From Hydnum rufescens UP504 (Eukaryota; Basidiomycota; Agaricomycetes; Cantharellales; Hydnaceae), in the NCBI GenBank assembly GCA_014904985.1, contig MU129167.1, forward strand, positions 28,553-74,242: 45,690 nucleotides of DNA. Direction: 5' to 3'. This document shows, piece by piece, positions 1-10,000 of the stretch. Position numbers and translations under genes: made by a program. Numbering within the stretch: the first letter of the stretch is position 1; each line of letters starts with the position of its first letter. The notes under the pieces were generated by a model. It did not search any database, was not told where the DNA came from, and saw only the letters and a list, made by a program, of their open reading frames with translations.

Positions 1-282
1 ATTTAATTTCTTAATCTCTGAAGAAATCTGACTTCTTGTTATTGATCCTATGCCATATAATAACACATTAATGACTTGAATATCTGCCACTGTACCATAG
101 AACTTAAAGGTTGTGAGTATTGATATCAACATCCCAAGGGCAGACTATGGAGTTGACTAAGGTCACCCTCCTGAAATTATTTTGATATCAAAGGATTTCT
201 GATGCCTGTAGGCTTTTGATTTTGACATCGTTTGACATACGCTATTAAGGCCCTTAAGTGGCTGACGAGGTGAAAGAACACA
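1..282. repeat. Dispersed repeat, left copy (inverted partner at 42880-43161)
   Basis: The first 282 bases match the reverse complement of 42880-43161 along their whole length by eye, with scattered substitutions and short indels. Shared landmarks are ATTTAATTTCTTAATCTCTG at the outer end and AAGGTCACCCTCCTGAAATT in the middle. Similarity stops abruptly near 282. The repeat begins at the window edge, so its true outer end may lie outside. No coding potential is visible. It could be part of an LTR, a Helitron flank or another dispersed family; the family is not recognised. Confidence 0.75.
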
Positions 283-329
283 TTGAACAGACTAATATCA
301 AAGCTTAAACTAGCTAGAACCTCTTTTTT

Positions 330-612
330 TAGAATCAGCATTGACCAAGGAGGACACAAATAGGTACAACAAATAGCAATAAACAGTTCAATACACACAT
401 AATAAGCCTTTCACAAGCATCATGATAATATCAGTTGATATAGCTAGTCATACACAATATTATCCTCCCTGAAATACCATACACACTTGTTAGGAGTGAT
501 CAACCATACAGAGCAAACAGCCAATTTGAAAACAGAAAATCGTATCCATCTACACACTGGCTGAAACCAGAGTTTGTTTGACAGTCTCAGAGCTACCAAT
601 CCTTCTTCTATA
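330..612 (+). repeat. LTR-like 3' portion related to the insert at 9912-11499
   Basis: This stretch aligns with about 11220-11499, the 3' end of the element inserted in the copia reverse transcriptase. Shared words include ATAAGCCTTTC, GTGATCAACCAT, ACTGGCTGA, TTTGACAGTC and the terminal CTTCTTCTATA. Both copies stop being similar right after CTTCTATA, here at 612, which suggests a true element end. I infer a truncated LTR-like element. The open frames here are not conserved between the two copies and are treated as chance. Confidence 0.6.
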
Positions 613-1271
613 AATGGATGATGAAAAATAGTGGTGATGTCAGTCAGATCCACAAATGATCAAGACTGAGTGAGGAAGGGGCTTCAAGCTTCCATGCCAG
701 AAGCTGTGACATGTGAAGCTTCATGGGTCGACATGCGTTGACTTGCCAAATCAGCATATATTTTTTTGATGCAGATTCAGAATGTGGAACTACCACAACA
801 TCACAGAATAGCTGATGACAGCATTGTCAACAAGTGTGAGATTGTGGAGATCAGCAATGGTAGAAGATCAATGAAAATGCTCCAGTAGCATTGAAGATAT
901 TCCGATCTTGGAGGCGTACTGCAATACATGGGAGCCTCTCATGATGAGATACAGGAGCAGTGTTTTCATGGTCACCGAGGCAGGAGACAATCCACAGTCA
1001 AGGAATTCTCATAGGTTAAACGCCAAATTCTGACATATTGACCATCATCATATCCCATCTTACTGCTGCAAGGCTAAGGAAGAGCCAGAGGACAGCTTAC
1101 TGATGAACTCCTGGGGAGGGAGGCAGCAGCAAATCAAAAGTTATCCAGTCAGTAACCCTGGGAATTCACAAAGCAAAATGTCAGTGACATGCTTGCAAAA
1201 GGAGCATATACTGTATGCGCAGCTGTGTAATTGGGGGCCAAACTTTACACACACTTTGCAGCTGACAATCA
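613..1271. other. Unassigned, possibly upstream Helitron sequence
   Basis: No reliable gene is seen. The short open frames give no recognisable motif. Because a Helitron helicase relic begins at about 1272 in the same orientation, some of this stretch is probably more decayed helicase, but I cannot align it. A window-external search with the translated region would decide. Confidence 0.35.
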
Positions 1272-2190
1272 GTGGCAATGCCCTCAAAACGCAACATGAA
1301 ACATTTACAGCTGTTGAGGAGCAGAATAATCAGTCATGCAGAATGTCCACCCACAGACTTCAGGACTGAACCATGGAATGCTGCCAAGCTCATAACACCT
1401 AGGCATGGTGTCCAGATGGAGTGGAATTATGCATCTACAAGAGAGCATTGCTGAACAAAAAAATGCCAGCTCATCATCAGTAAAGCCAAAGATACAATAA
1501 AACAACAGCTGCTCACACTTCGGGAATGATGGGGAGTAGCACAAAAAGCTGCAAGTACTGGATGAGCGAAGAGAGAACAAGGAAAATTGCAGGACACAGT
1601 CGAAGTTGCAGTAGGAATGCATGTAATGGTGACTGCAAACATTGACACAGATCGGGAGCTCACAAATGGAACTTGAGGACAAATAATTGACATTATCCTG
1701 GATAAACATGAATGGGGCATCAAACAGTCTCTTTGCAAGGTGCCATTGGAATATCCCCCTGCATGTGCCCTGGTGAAACATGATCAAACCAAGGCAACGA
1801 GAATAGGCAGTCTTCCAGAAGGCGTGGTACCAATCTTCCCAGTGGTATGATCATTCCAGATAAGCATGAAGCATGGTCAGAAAACGGAGACCAAAACAGG
1901 TCAAAAGACGGCAATTGCTGATGACACTGGCATACAGTTTCACAGACTATCATGCTCAGGGGCAAATGATATCTTTTGTACTTGTGGATCTTGCACAACT
2001 GCCATCCGGACATCTCATGCCATTCAATGCATATGTAGCACTTTCAAGAGTTCTGGCAGAGACACAATATGCTTAATCCGGGATTTCGATAACTCATTAT
2101 TTACAACACCAGCATGTGAAGTCTTGGAAGCAGAAGACTGATGGCTAGAAGATCTGGACCAGGCTATGCAACAGACATGGGAAAATAAGC
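1272..2190 (+). pseudogene. Helitron PIF1-type helicase, C-terminal relic
   Basis: Rep/helicase proteins of Helitrons drive rolling-circle transposition; the helicase part is PIF1-like. Translated pieces in shifting frames recover the usual order of the C-terminal half: LLRSRI...CPPTDF, then KLITPRHGVQ (about 1376-1425), VGMHVMVTANIDTD with TNGT (about 1605-1670), SLPEGVVPIFPV (about 1810-1850), YSFTDYHAQGQ (about 1930-1965), VDLAQLPSGHLMPFNAYVAL (about 1984-2043) and GRDTICLIRDFD (about 2056-2090). The reading is broken by several TGA codons at places where the family has Arg, and by at least two frameshifts near 1850-1870 and 2050. The N-terminal Rep domain is not visible. The TIR element at 2238 sits just beyond the last helicase residues. 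Family assignment is from remembered motif order, not from an alignment. Confidence 0.75.
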
Positions 2191-2237
2191 AGGTGAGGAA
2201 TTATTCAAAGTAGCAAAAGACATCACAATGCATTGAT

Positions 2238-2790
2238 CACCTAATGCACCCTCAAAATAGTACCTCTTAGGTGGTTTGAGTTTGCATCTGCAAACCACCT
2301 AAGAGGTGTTCTGAGTATCTAGCGAGTGCCTCAACTAAGACACGCTGCGGGGGTATTCATGATTGGGGAATTTTTTCTAAAGTTTCATAATATACCAAAG
2401 ACAATAGTCCTAAACCAAATAGCCGACCACAGGTGCTGCCTGGGAGGGTTTGTTCACTGCTGGAGGTGGGCTTACAGCGCATCTAAGTTAGTCATAGTCT
2501 GAATAGAATGTTATTCTGGAGCTATAGAGGCAGCTCTGATCATCTTTACTCGGTGTGTCTACTCGAGTAGTCTAACACATTTTGAGCAAGACCATCTGGT
2601 GGAGTACTAATAGTGTGTTACATAATGTTAAATCATAGATACCGAATAATAAATCCAATAATACACTGAGTGCTAATATGTGCCGATGCAGCCTCACTCC
2701 ACGCTCGTCTAAATTAGAAGCCAAAGGCCATCTGCTAGAGGGGAGATCCTTAGACATGATCTATGAGACTGTCTAGAGATGTCTAGGTGT
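2238..2790 (+). repeat. Left terminal inverted repeat with internal hairpin
   Basis: It pairs with 5990-6514 reversed. The outer part contains a strong hairpin at about 2262-2309: the arms read CACCTAAGAGG and its complement, flanking GAGTTTGCATCTGCAAA-like sequence. The next shared landmarks are GGTGCTGCCTGGGAGGGTTT (about 2430) and TCTAAATTAGAA (about 2708). Similarity becomes patchy inward and passes into the decamer array near 2780. Confidence 0.85.
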
Positions 2791-3300
2791 GTCTAGACTA
2801 TCATGCTACCGACCATTCTAGTCATGTCCAACCTATAAGTCCCATCGTCACTTATGACCACATCTAGTCTGTCTATAGTCATTGTCTAGCCATCTATCTG
2901 TCCTAGTCATGTCTAAGTCATCGTCCTAGACAATGTCCTACGACACATACTAGACATGTCTACAAGTCGATGTCTGGACACATCTAGACCCAACTAATCT
3001 AAGACACATCTAACGCATCCCACGTATCCTCAGACACATCATTAGACCATGCTCATGGACACTCTAGACATGTCTAAGACACATCTAGACATGGTCTAAA
3101 GGACCATCTAGACAACGTGCTCTAGTACACTATAAGACATGTCTAGACCACTCTAGAATAGTCTACTCGACACATCTAAAACAAGCTGTTAGACACATCA
3201 TACGACATGTCCTAGACAACATCTAACATGTCTAAGACAATCTAGACAAAACTGTCCTATATGAACATGTCTAACGTCAGTGTCTAGAACAGGAAAGGAT
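2780..3300. repeat. Degenerate TAGACATGTC decamer array, left block
   Basis: Many copies of TCTAGACATG, ACATGTCTAG and TAGACACATC occur with frequent one-base insertions and deletions, so register is constantly lost. There is no coding potential. TCTAGA and ACATGT are each self-complementary, so the array reads nearly the same on both strands. Confidence 0.85.
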
Positions 3301-4116
3301 GGTGCATTAAAGGCTCCTATCCATAAAAAGTACAACTAATTAGGATATCCAGCTATACATCAATACAAAAGTGTTTCATTTTTAAAAAAAGCCTAAATGA
3401 GCGGAATATGGATGAAGGTCAAATCCAACCATAAATATTCTAGCCATCAGCCCAATGGAGGCCCCGGACAGAAGCGGAGAGAGTGCTGGGATGGGTGGAG
3501 GGACACTAAAGAGACCTGGCTGAGTGAAAGAAACCATGGCCCAGAGCGAGTAGGATACTAGCATAGCCTGGAGAGGAATGCGGGGCAGTAAAAATTGCAT
3601 ACCAAAAATTATTCGGACAATTCTGAATATGAATGCTGGGCGTTTTGTTTCTGAAATTTAAATTTTCAGCTGCCAATTGTTCTTCCCCATATAATCCCAA
3701 TACCTGACTGGATACCGGCAACCGAAAAATTTTAAAAATATGTCTTCGCCCTAATGGTCCCCAATCATGCTAGAAACAAGCTCTTAAGAGAACGCCAGTA
3801 CAGCTCAGATCAGAAGTTCCAAATTATATTTGGTATTACTCACTTTACTGCCCACATCAATCTCAGGCATAGCACTTGCTCCTGGGCCTGAGTTTCTTCA
3901 CACCTCAGCAAGGTCCTTAGGGGGATCCTACCAACGCATAAAACCCAGACCCCTCCCCTGGTCCTGGGCTCCATTGGGCTGGATGGCTAAATATTATTTG
4001 GAAAGATTCTCCAATAAATCTCCGCATTATAGGACTTTTTTTATAATAAAAACACTATTAATATAGTACCATGAGCCAATATCCAACGTTATTAATGGGA
4101 TATTACCTAATGCACC
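3301..4116. mobile_element. Nested 816-bp inverted-repeat element inside the array
   Basis: The segment interrupts the decamer array. Its ends are inverted: GGTGCATTA at 3301 and TAATGCACC ending at 4116. A second matching block lies inward (CCATAAATATTCTAGCCATC near 3430 against the reverse of about 3940-4000), giving imperfect arms of about 190 bp. No convincing target duplication is seen. The terminal GGTGCATTAGGT word resembles the outer element's CACCTAATGCACC in opposite orientation, so it may be a related MITE or a junction of two elements. The open frame at 3830-4066 is not assignable. Confidence 0.55.
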
Positions 4117-6060
4117 ATTTCCATTGCATCTGACGAACTGACTAAGACAACAATGCCATAGACATGACAATAGACAATGCTAGACGTGAACTCAGTACAG
4201 ATGCCTAGACATGCCTACGACATGCTCCAGACAGTCTGCTAGACATGCCTAGACATGACTAGACAATTGGCCAATAAGCACAATGCCTACAAGATACAGA
4301 CATACTGACCATAGACATGTAGACATCTGACTCTAGACACTAGACTAGAAACATGACTAAGAAAATGTCACTAAAGACATGTCTAGCAATGTGTCTAGAC
4401 ATGTCTAAGCATGATGATCTAAGAACATGTCGTAGAAAAAGTGTCTAAAGACAAATGTACTAGTCAAGATGAGTCTAGCACAATGATCACTAGATGTGTT
4501 AAGACATTGTCTAGACATGAGTAGATGTGTCATGGATGTATTAGACATGTCTAGGAACTGATGACATAGCAACTGCATCTAGACAATGATAGACATGTGT
4601 ACATAGACCTGTCTCAGATGCTCGATACATAGACATAGTCAGATGTGTACTAGACATGTCTACGCATGTGTCTATGCTACAATGTCTAGAATGTGTCTAG
4701 ACCAATGACTATAGACATACACATCGGACTAGTACGATGTCTAGACATGATAATAAGAATAAAGATGATTGTCTAGAAACATAATGAACAAATACAGACA
4801 TGACTAGCCATGTGATAGCAATGTCTAGCTGTGTCCATAGACCTGTCTAACAACTGTAGTCAAGGACGGATAGCATGATGTATAAGACATGACATAGACT
4901 GATGTCCTAGCAACGTCATAAGATGCTGATAGACACATGTCTAGATGAACACTGTAAGAACATGTTACAGATGATATCTAGACTGTCTAGATGTGTCAGA
5001 CATGTCATAGATAGATTCTAGACATGTCTAACCGAGTGTCCTAGGACTCGATCATACGACAACAAATGATAGATTCTGGCTAACACCATGACTAATAAAA
5101 ACACAGGACATTGAATCAAGAGCAGTGTACTAAGACATCGTCTAAGATGCGACATCTCAGACAATAGCTCTAGATGCTGCAAACGCACTCGCACATAACG
5201 CAACAATGATAGATGTGTCTAGGATATAGACATGCTAGGATGCTACATTGACTTGACATGACTAGAGTGTCTAGACTGCATAACATGTCTAGATTGTCTA
5301 GCTGTCTAGACATGTGATGTCTAGACATGTCTAGATGTGTCTAGACATGACTATAGACATGACTAGATGTGTCTAGACATGACTATAGACATGACTAGAT
5401 GTGTCTAGACATGGCTATAGACATGACTAGACATGACTAGATGTGTCTAGACATGTTCTGATAGATGTCTATGATGTGTCTAGACATGTATGACATGATA
5501 GACATGCCTAGACATGACTATAGACATGTCTAGATGTGTCTAGACATGTCTAGATGTGTCTAGACATGACTAGACATGCCTAGACATGACTAGACATGAC
5601 TAGATGTGTCTAGACATGACTATAGACATGACTAGACATGACTATAGACATGACTAGACATGTCTAGACATGACTATAGACATGACTAGACATGTCTAGA
5701 CATGACTATAGACATGACTAGACATGTCTAGACATGACTATAGACATGACTAGACATGTCTAGACATGACTATAGACATGACTAGACATGTCTAGACATG
5801 ACTATAGACATGACTAGACATGACTATAGACATGACTATAGACATGACTAGACATGACTATAGACATGACTAGACATGTCTAGACATGACTATAGACATG
5901 ACTAGACATGACTAGACATGTCTAGACATGACTATAGACATGACTAGACATGACTATAGACATGACTAGATGTGTCTAGACATGACTATAGACATGACTA
6001 GATGTGTCTAGATATGTCTAGACACACCTAGACATCTCTAGACATCTCTAGACATGTCTA
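4117..6060. repeat. TAGACATG decamer array, degenerate then homogeneous
   Basis: From 4117 to about 5290 the TCTAGACATG words are heavily scrambled by small indels. From about 5290 to 6050 they become regular, with higher-order units such as TAGACATGACTATAGACATG repeated many times. TAGACATGACTAGATGTGTC alternates with that unit. There are no genes. Such arrays form many alternative hairpins. Confidence 0.9.
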
Positions 6061-6514
6061 ATGATCTCCCCCTGAGCAGATGCCTTTGTTCTAATTTAGA
6101 CACTAGTAGACATGCATCCACAATAGCACCATTATTATTGGATTATTATTGGATCTAGACAACATTAGACACCTATTAGTACTGCCACCAGAGGTCTTGG
6201 GCTCAAAATGTTGATTTAGACACCAGTAGACACACAGTAAGGATGATAGACACCTCTAAGGCTCCAGAAAATATCTTATTAGACATGCCTAAATTAGACC
6301 TGTAACACTCTCCAGCCAGTGAACAAACCCTCCCAGGCAGCACCTGTGGCAGGCTATTTTAGACATGTCTATATAGTGAACTTAGAAAAAAAATTCCCCA
6401 AAAATACCCCTCAGGCGTGTCTTAGACATGCCTATACTCAGAACACCTCTTAGGTGGTTTGCAGATGCAAACTCAAACCACCTAAGAGGTACTATTTTGA
6501 GGGTGCATTAGGTG
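5990..6514 (-). repeat. Right terminal inverted repeat with internal hairpin
   Basis: This is the inverted counterpart of 2238-2790. The hairpin lies at about 6444-6489, and AAACCCTCCCAGGCAGCACC lies near 6325. Unlike the left copy, its inner part carries additional TAGACATGTCTA words, so the decamer has spread into, or been lost from, one TIR only. Confidence 0.85.
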
Positions 6515-6561
6515 GCATTGATATATAATGAAGACGGCCCTAGGGACAAAGTAGGCAGTAG

Positions 6562-6943
6562 TGTTGGAATAAAAAATAAAGAGTTAATTATGTAATCAGC
6601 CCGAAGTGGCAATACCCCCTATATGGACTTAACGCCGTATCAAGCGCAACTCCTCTACCACCCTCTTATGGTAATAATATACCTAAGAGAACATTCTGTA
6701 TCCTTCTTGTTGATGCCAGTAGTATAGTACCTGAACATTCTACTATTCTCATGTAGTTTCTTTAATATCCTGTACACAGTATAAAAGGGTGAGCTTGAGC
6801 TTGCCTACAGATCTAAGGACTCTAATAATAATATCCTTCCTGCTAATTCACCCAAGCAACTAGGGCTCTCTGGTCTACCGAATTCGCTCACGTCCGCTTA
6901 GTCATCAAGGGGAAATACCATTCTCATCCATAGCCTCACACTA
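6562..6943 (+). repeat. 5' LTR of copia element (382 bp)
   Basis: It starts TGTTGGAATA and ends CCTCACACTA. A TATA-type box (TATAAAAG, 6780-6787) is followed by the presumed transcript start. It differs from the 3' LTR by ten substitutions and three homopolymer indels by manual alignment; nine of the ten substitutions fall at a CpG in one or the other copy. Confidence 0.93.
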
Positions 6944-6957
6944 GGTTATGGGCCCAT
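6944..6957 (+). promoter_or_regulatory. Primer-binding site, copia-type half-tRNA
   Basis: Immediately after the 5' LTR comes GGTTATGGGCCCAT. Drosophila copia uses the same kind of site, complementary to an internal region of initiator tRNA-Met, so that a cleaved 5' tRNA half primes minus-strand synthesis. This is recalled family knowledge; the sequence itself shows only the match and its placement. Confidence 0.8.
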
Positions 6958-7023
6958 CGCCGCTCCTATAATAAAACTCATTTACCCCTATATCTTTGAC
7001 ACTACCCGTAACACCTTACAGCT

Positions 7024-10000
7024 ATGAGCGACGAATTCAAGATCAGGATAACGAAATTAGCAGCAGACGGGGCCAATTGGGTCACGTACCATGACTGAAT
7101 TATGTGGGCTCTGGACGCCAAGGGGCTACTCAAGCACCTTTCGAATGACACGATTACGTCAGATTATTCCGGGGCCGGTACAGTTGACGGGCTTACACCG
7201 GAAGCAAGATGGAGAAGGGACGAGGCCATGGTAAAGCAACTAGTGGCAGGCTCGGTCCCAGATACGGTGTTCAGCCAGATTAAGGCCGGATTGAAGGCAA
7301 AGGAGGTGTGGGAACAGCTCCAGGCCTTGTACGAAGGGCGATCTAAATTAATTTTGGTCAACTTATGTAAATGATTACAAAATACATGCTGTGGCGCAGA
7401 CGACGATGTCCAGGCGCATTTCAATAAACTCGTGGATCTAAAAGAGCAATTGGCGGCCATGGGGGCCACAATTACAGACGAAGAATATGGAAATACATTG
7501 TTGGGATCACTCCCGGATTCATACAATAATACAATAAATTCAATTATGGCCACAGTGGATCTTAGCGGCAAGTCCATTACCCCTGCCCTAGTAATTCGAC
7601 TCGTGACAGACGAGTACGACCGACGATCCCTAAAGAAAGGAAAAGGGAAATCTAATAATAGTGAAGAGGCATTTTACTCTAATGGCCAGAGAAGGAAGGC
7701 CGGGAAGAATGTAGAGTGCTTTAATTGCCACAGGAAAGGGCATTATAAAGCAGACTGTTGGGCAAAAGGTGGAGGAAAGGAGGGACAGGGGCCACAGTGG
7801 TCCACAAATCCCAGGGCGGGTGCAAAGGAAAGCACAGCCATGGCCACAGAGCATGCCGATGTTGAGGCATGGGCTGTAATTGAGGCCACGAGGCCAGAGA
7901 CGAATACCGTGGCCACGACGAATACGCAAATAAATTCCCCTATTTACACCGAATTATACAACTCAGGGGCAACAAGGCATATGTCGCCATACAAAGACCA
8001 ATTCATTAACTATCACTCTATTGACCCTCACCCAATTACCACGGCCAACAAATGAATATTTTATGCTATTGGCACTGGTGATTTAAAAGTACAAGTGCCA
8101 AATGGCGGGAAATTCACCCCGGTTATATTACGTGACGCCCTACATGCTCCAGAAATGGGACTCACCATCATCTCAATTAATCGGATTACGAAAGCAGGTC
8201 ACAGGGTCTTATTCGACGGAACCTCGTGCAAAATAAAGAATCCCAAAGGCGTAATTATTGGGGAAATTCCAGTAGGCAATAATGGCCTATATAAAGTTGA
8301 GCATGCCAATGTGGCTGCTAGTGCCGGGGACAAAACAATTAAGCTCTCGGAGCTTCACCGGAGGTTGGGTCACATCTCAATCGACTCAATTCGTTCCCTC
8401 GTCAAAAATAATGTTATCCAGGGTATTAAACTTGTGGATGACATTACAGAATTTTCCTGTGATTCATGTGAGTATGGAAAGGCCACAAGGAAAATAATAA
8501 AAAAGGAAAGAACAGCACCCCTTGCATCTTCCTTTGGGGAAGAAATACATACGGACGTCTGGGGACCATCCCCCATTAATTCACTAGGTGGGCGACCATA
8601 TTACATAACATTTACGGATGACGCAACGCGATATACAAAAATTCAGGTCATACGGACAAAAGACAAGGCCTTTAATGCATACAAAGACTTTGTAGCATGG
8701 GCAAAAACCCAACATGGAGTTCAAATTAAAAGACTTCGGTCTGACCGCAGGGGCAAATATACGAGTACCGCATTCGGCACATTCTTACGTAATCAGGGGA
8801 CAGAATGACAATTAACTACACATGATACTCCACAACATAATGGAGTTGCCGAGTCCCTAAATAGAAGAATCCTTGAGCGAACCCGTGCTATGTTGCATCA
8901 ATCCAGATTACCCAAAAATCTGTGGGGGGAGGCAGTGAATTGGGCTGTGTGGCTCAAGAACTGTACTTCCACACGGGTTTTAGGGAACATGACCCCGCTT
9001 GAACGACTCACAAAGGAAAAACCGAATTTAGGAGGTGTTCCTGAATGGGGCCAATGAGTCTGGGTCCATAATGACTCAGGATCCAAATTGGATGAATGAG
9101 CAAATGAGGCATTTTGGGTGGGCTATGATAATGACAGCCCCCATGCCCATAGAATTTATTGGAAGGGACGGAATAAGATTTCCGTTGAACGAAACGTCAA
9201 GTTTGTGATGCTGACAATCGAAATTCCATTTGATATGCCTGGTTCGAGCTCAAGAAATGCTAGATCCCCCACCCCCTATATGAATCCAGATCAGGAAACT
9301 GCCCATACTGATCCTAATGGCTCAGATGACAACAAAAGCGTTAAATCTGGACCATCTACCCCTATTCGCCCCTATATTCCATTAGAAACCCCTCCCGCGC
9401 CAAAAAAGACCTGGCCTGCTGAACCCGAACGACGTTCAGAACGTGTCCCAAAACCCTCGCAGTATGTACAACACCTCAAACAGGGCAAAGGTACTGTACA
9501 TAGGTATATGAATTCCAAGCCAGATGATAAAATACCTGGCGTCAGGGGGAGCACTGCCACCCCTGAAGTCAATCTTGCAAATGACACCGTGTATCACATG
9601 GAATTCGATGACGCTGTCTATGGGGCAATACAAGACATTGATGGTGATCCCAAGTCCTTGGAGGAGGTGAAATTAAGAACGGATTGGCCAAAATGGAAAG
9701 AGGCCATTGACATAGAACTCAAAACCATTAAAGATGCCGGAACTTGGGAGGAAGTGCTGCGGCCACAGGGCAAAAATATTGTCGACTGCAAGCTTGTATT
9801 CAAAATAAAACGAAAAGCCGACAGTACTATCCAAAAATACAAGGCACGGCTCATAGCCGTGGATTTACTCAAATATATGGTGTTGATTACTACAAAACCT
9901 ATTCCCCGGTGTGGAAGATAAAAACATCCAGTATCAGAAAATGCGAAATCACACCACTTCCAGCCATTGGAGGATCACATGACCAATTACGAAATTAATT

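Larger units (their letters stand above)
2238..6514. mobile_element. 4.3-kb non-autonomous TIR transposon with 8-bp TSD
   Basis: The element is bounded by perfect direct repeats GCATTGAT (2230-2237 and 6515-6522). Its ends are inverted repeats starting CACCTAATGCACCCTCAAAA; the first 80 or so bases are identical in both ends, and recognisable but imperfect inversion continues for about 550 bp. The interior is almost wholly arrays of a TCTAGACATG-type decamer plus an 816-bp nested inverted-repeat element at 3301-4116. No transposase is visible, so it must have been mobilised in trans. Known fungal superfamilies with 8-bp duplications are hAT and the Kyakuja/Dileera/Zisupton group; the repetitive subterminal structure makes the latter possible, but this is inference. 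Confidence 0.88.

Noticed and set aside
5018..5206. Open frame in the decamer array as a gene
   Set aside because: It lies wholly inside the scrambled TAGACATG repeat and has no conserved feature.
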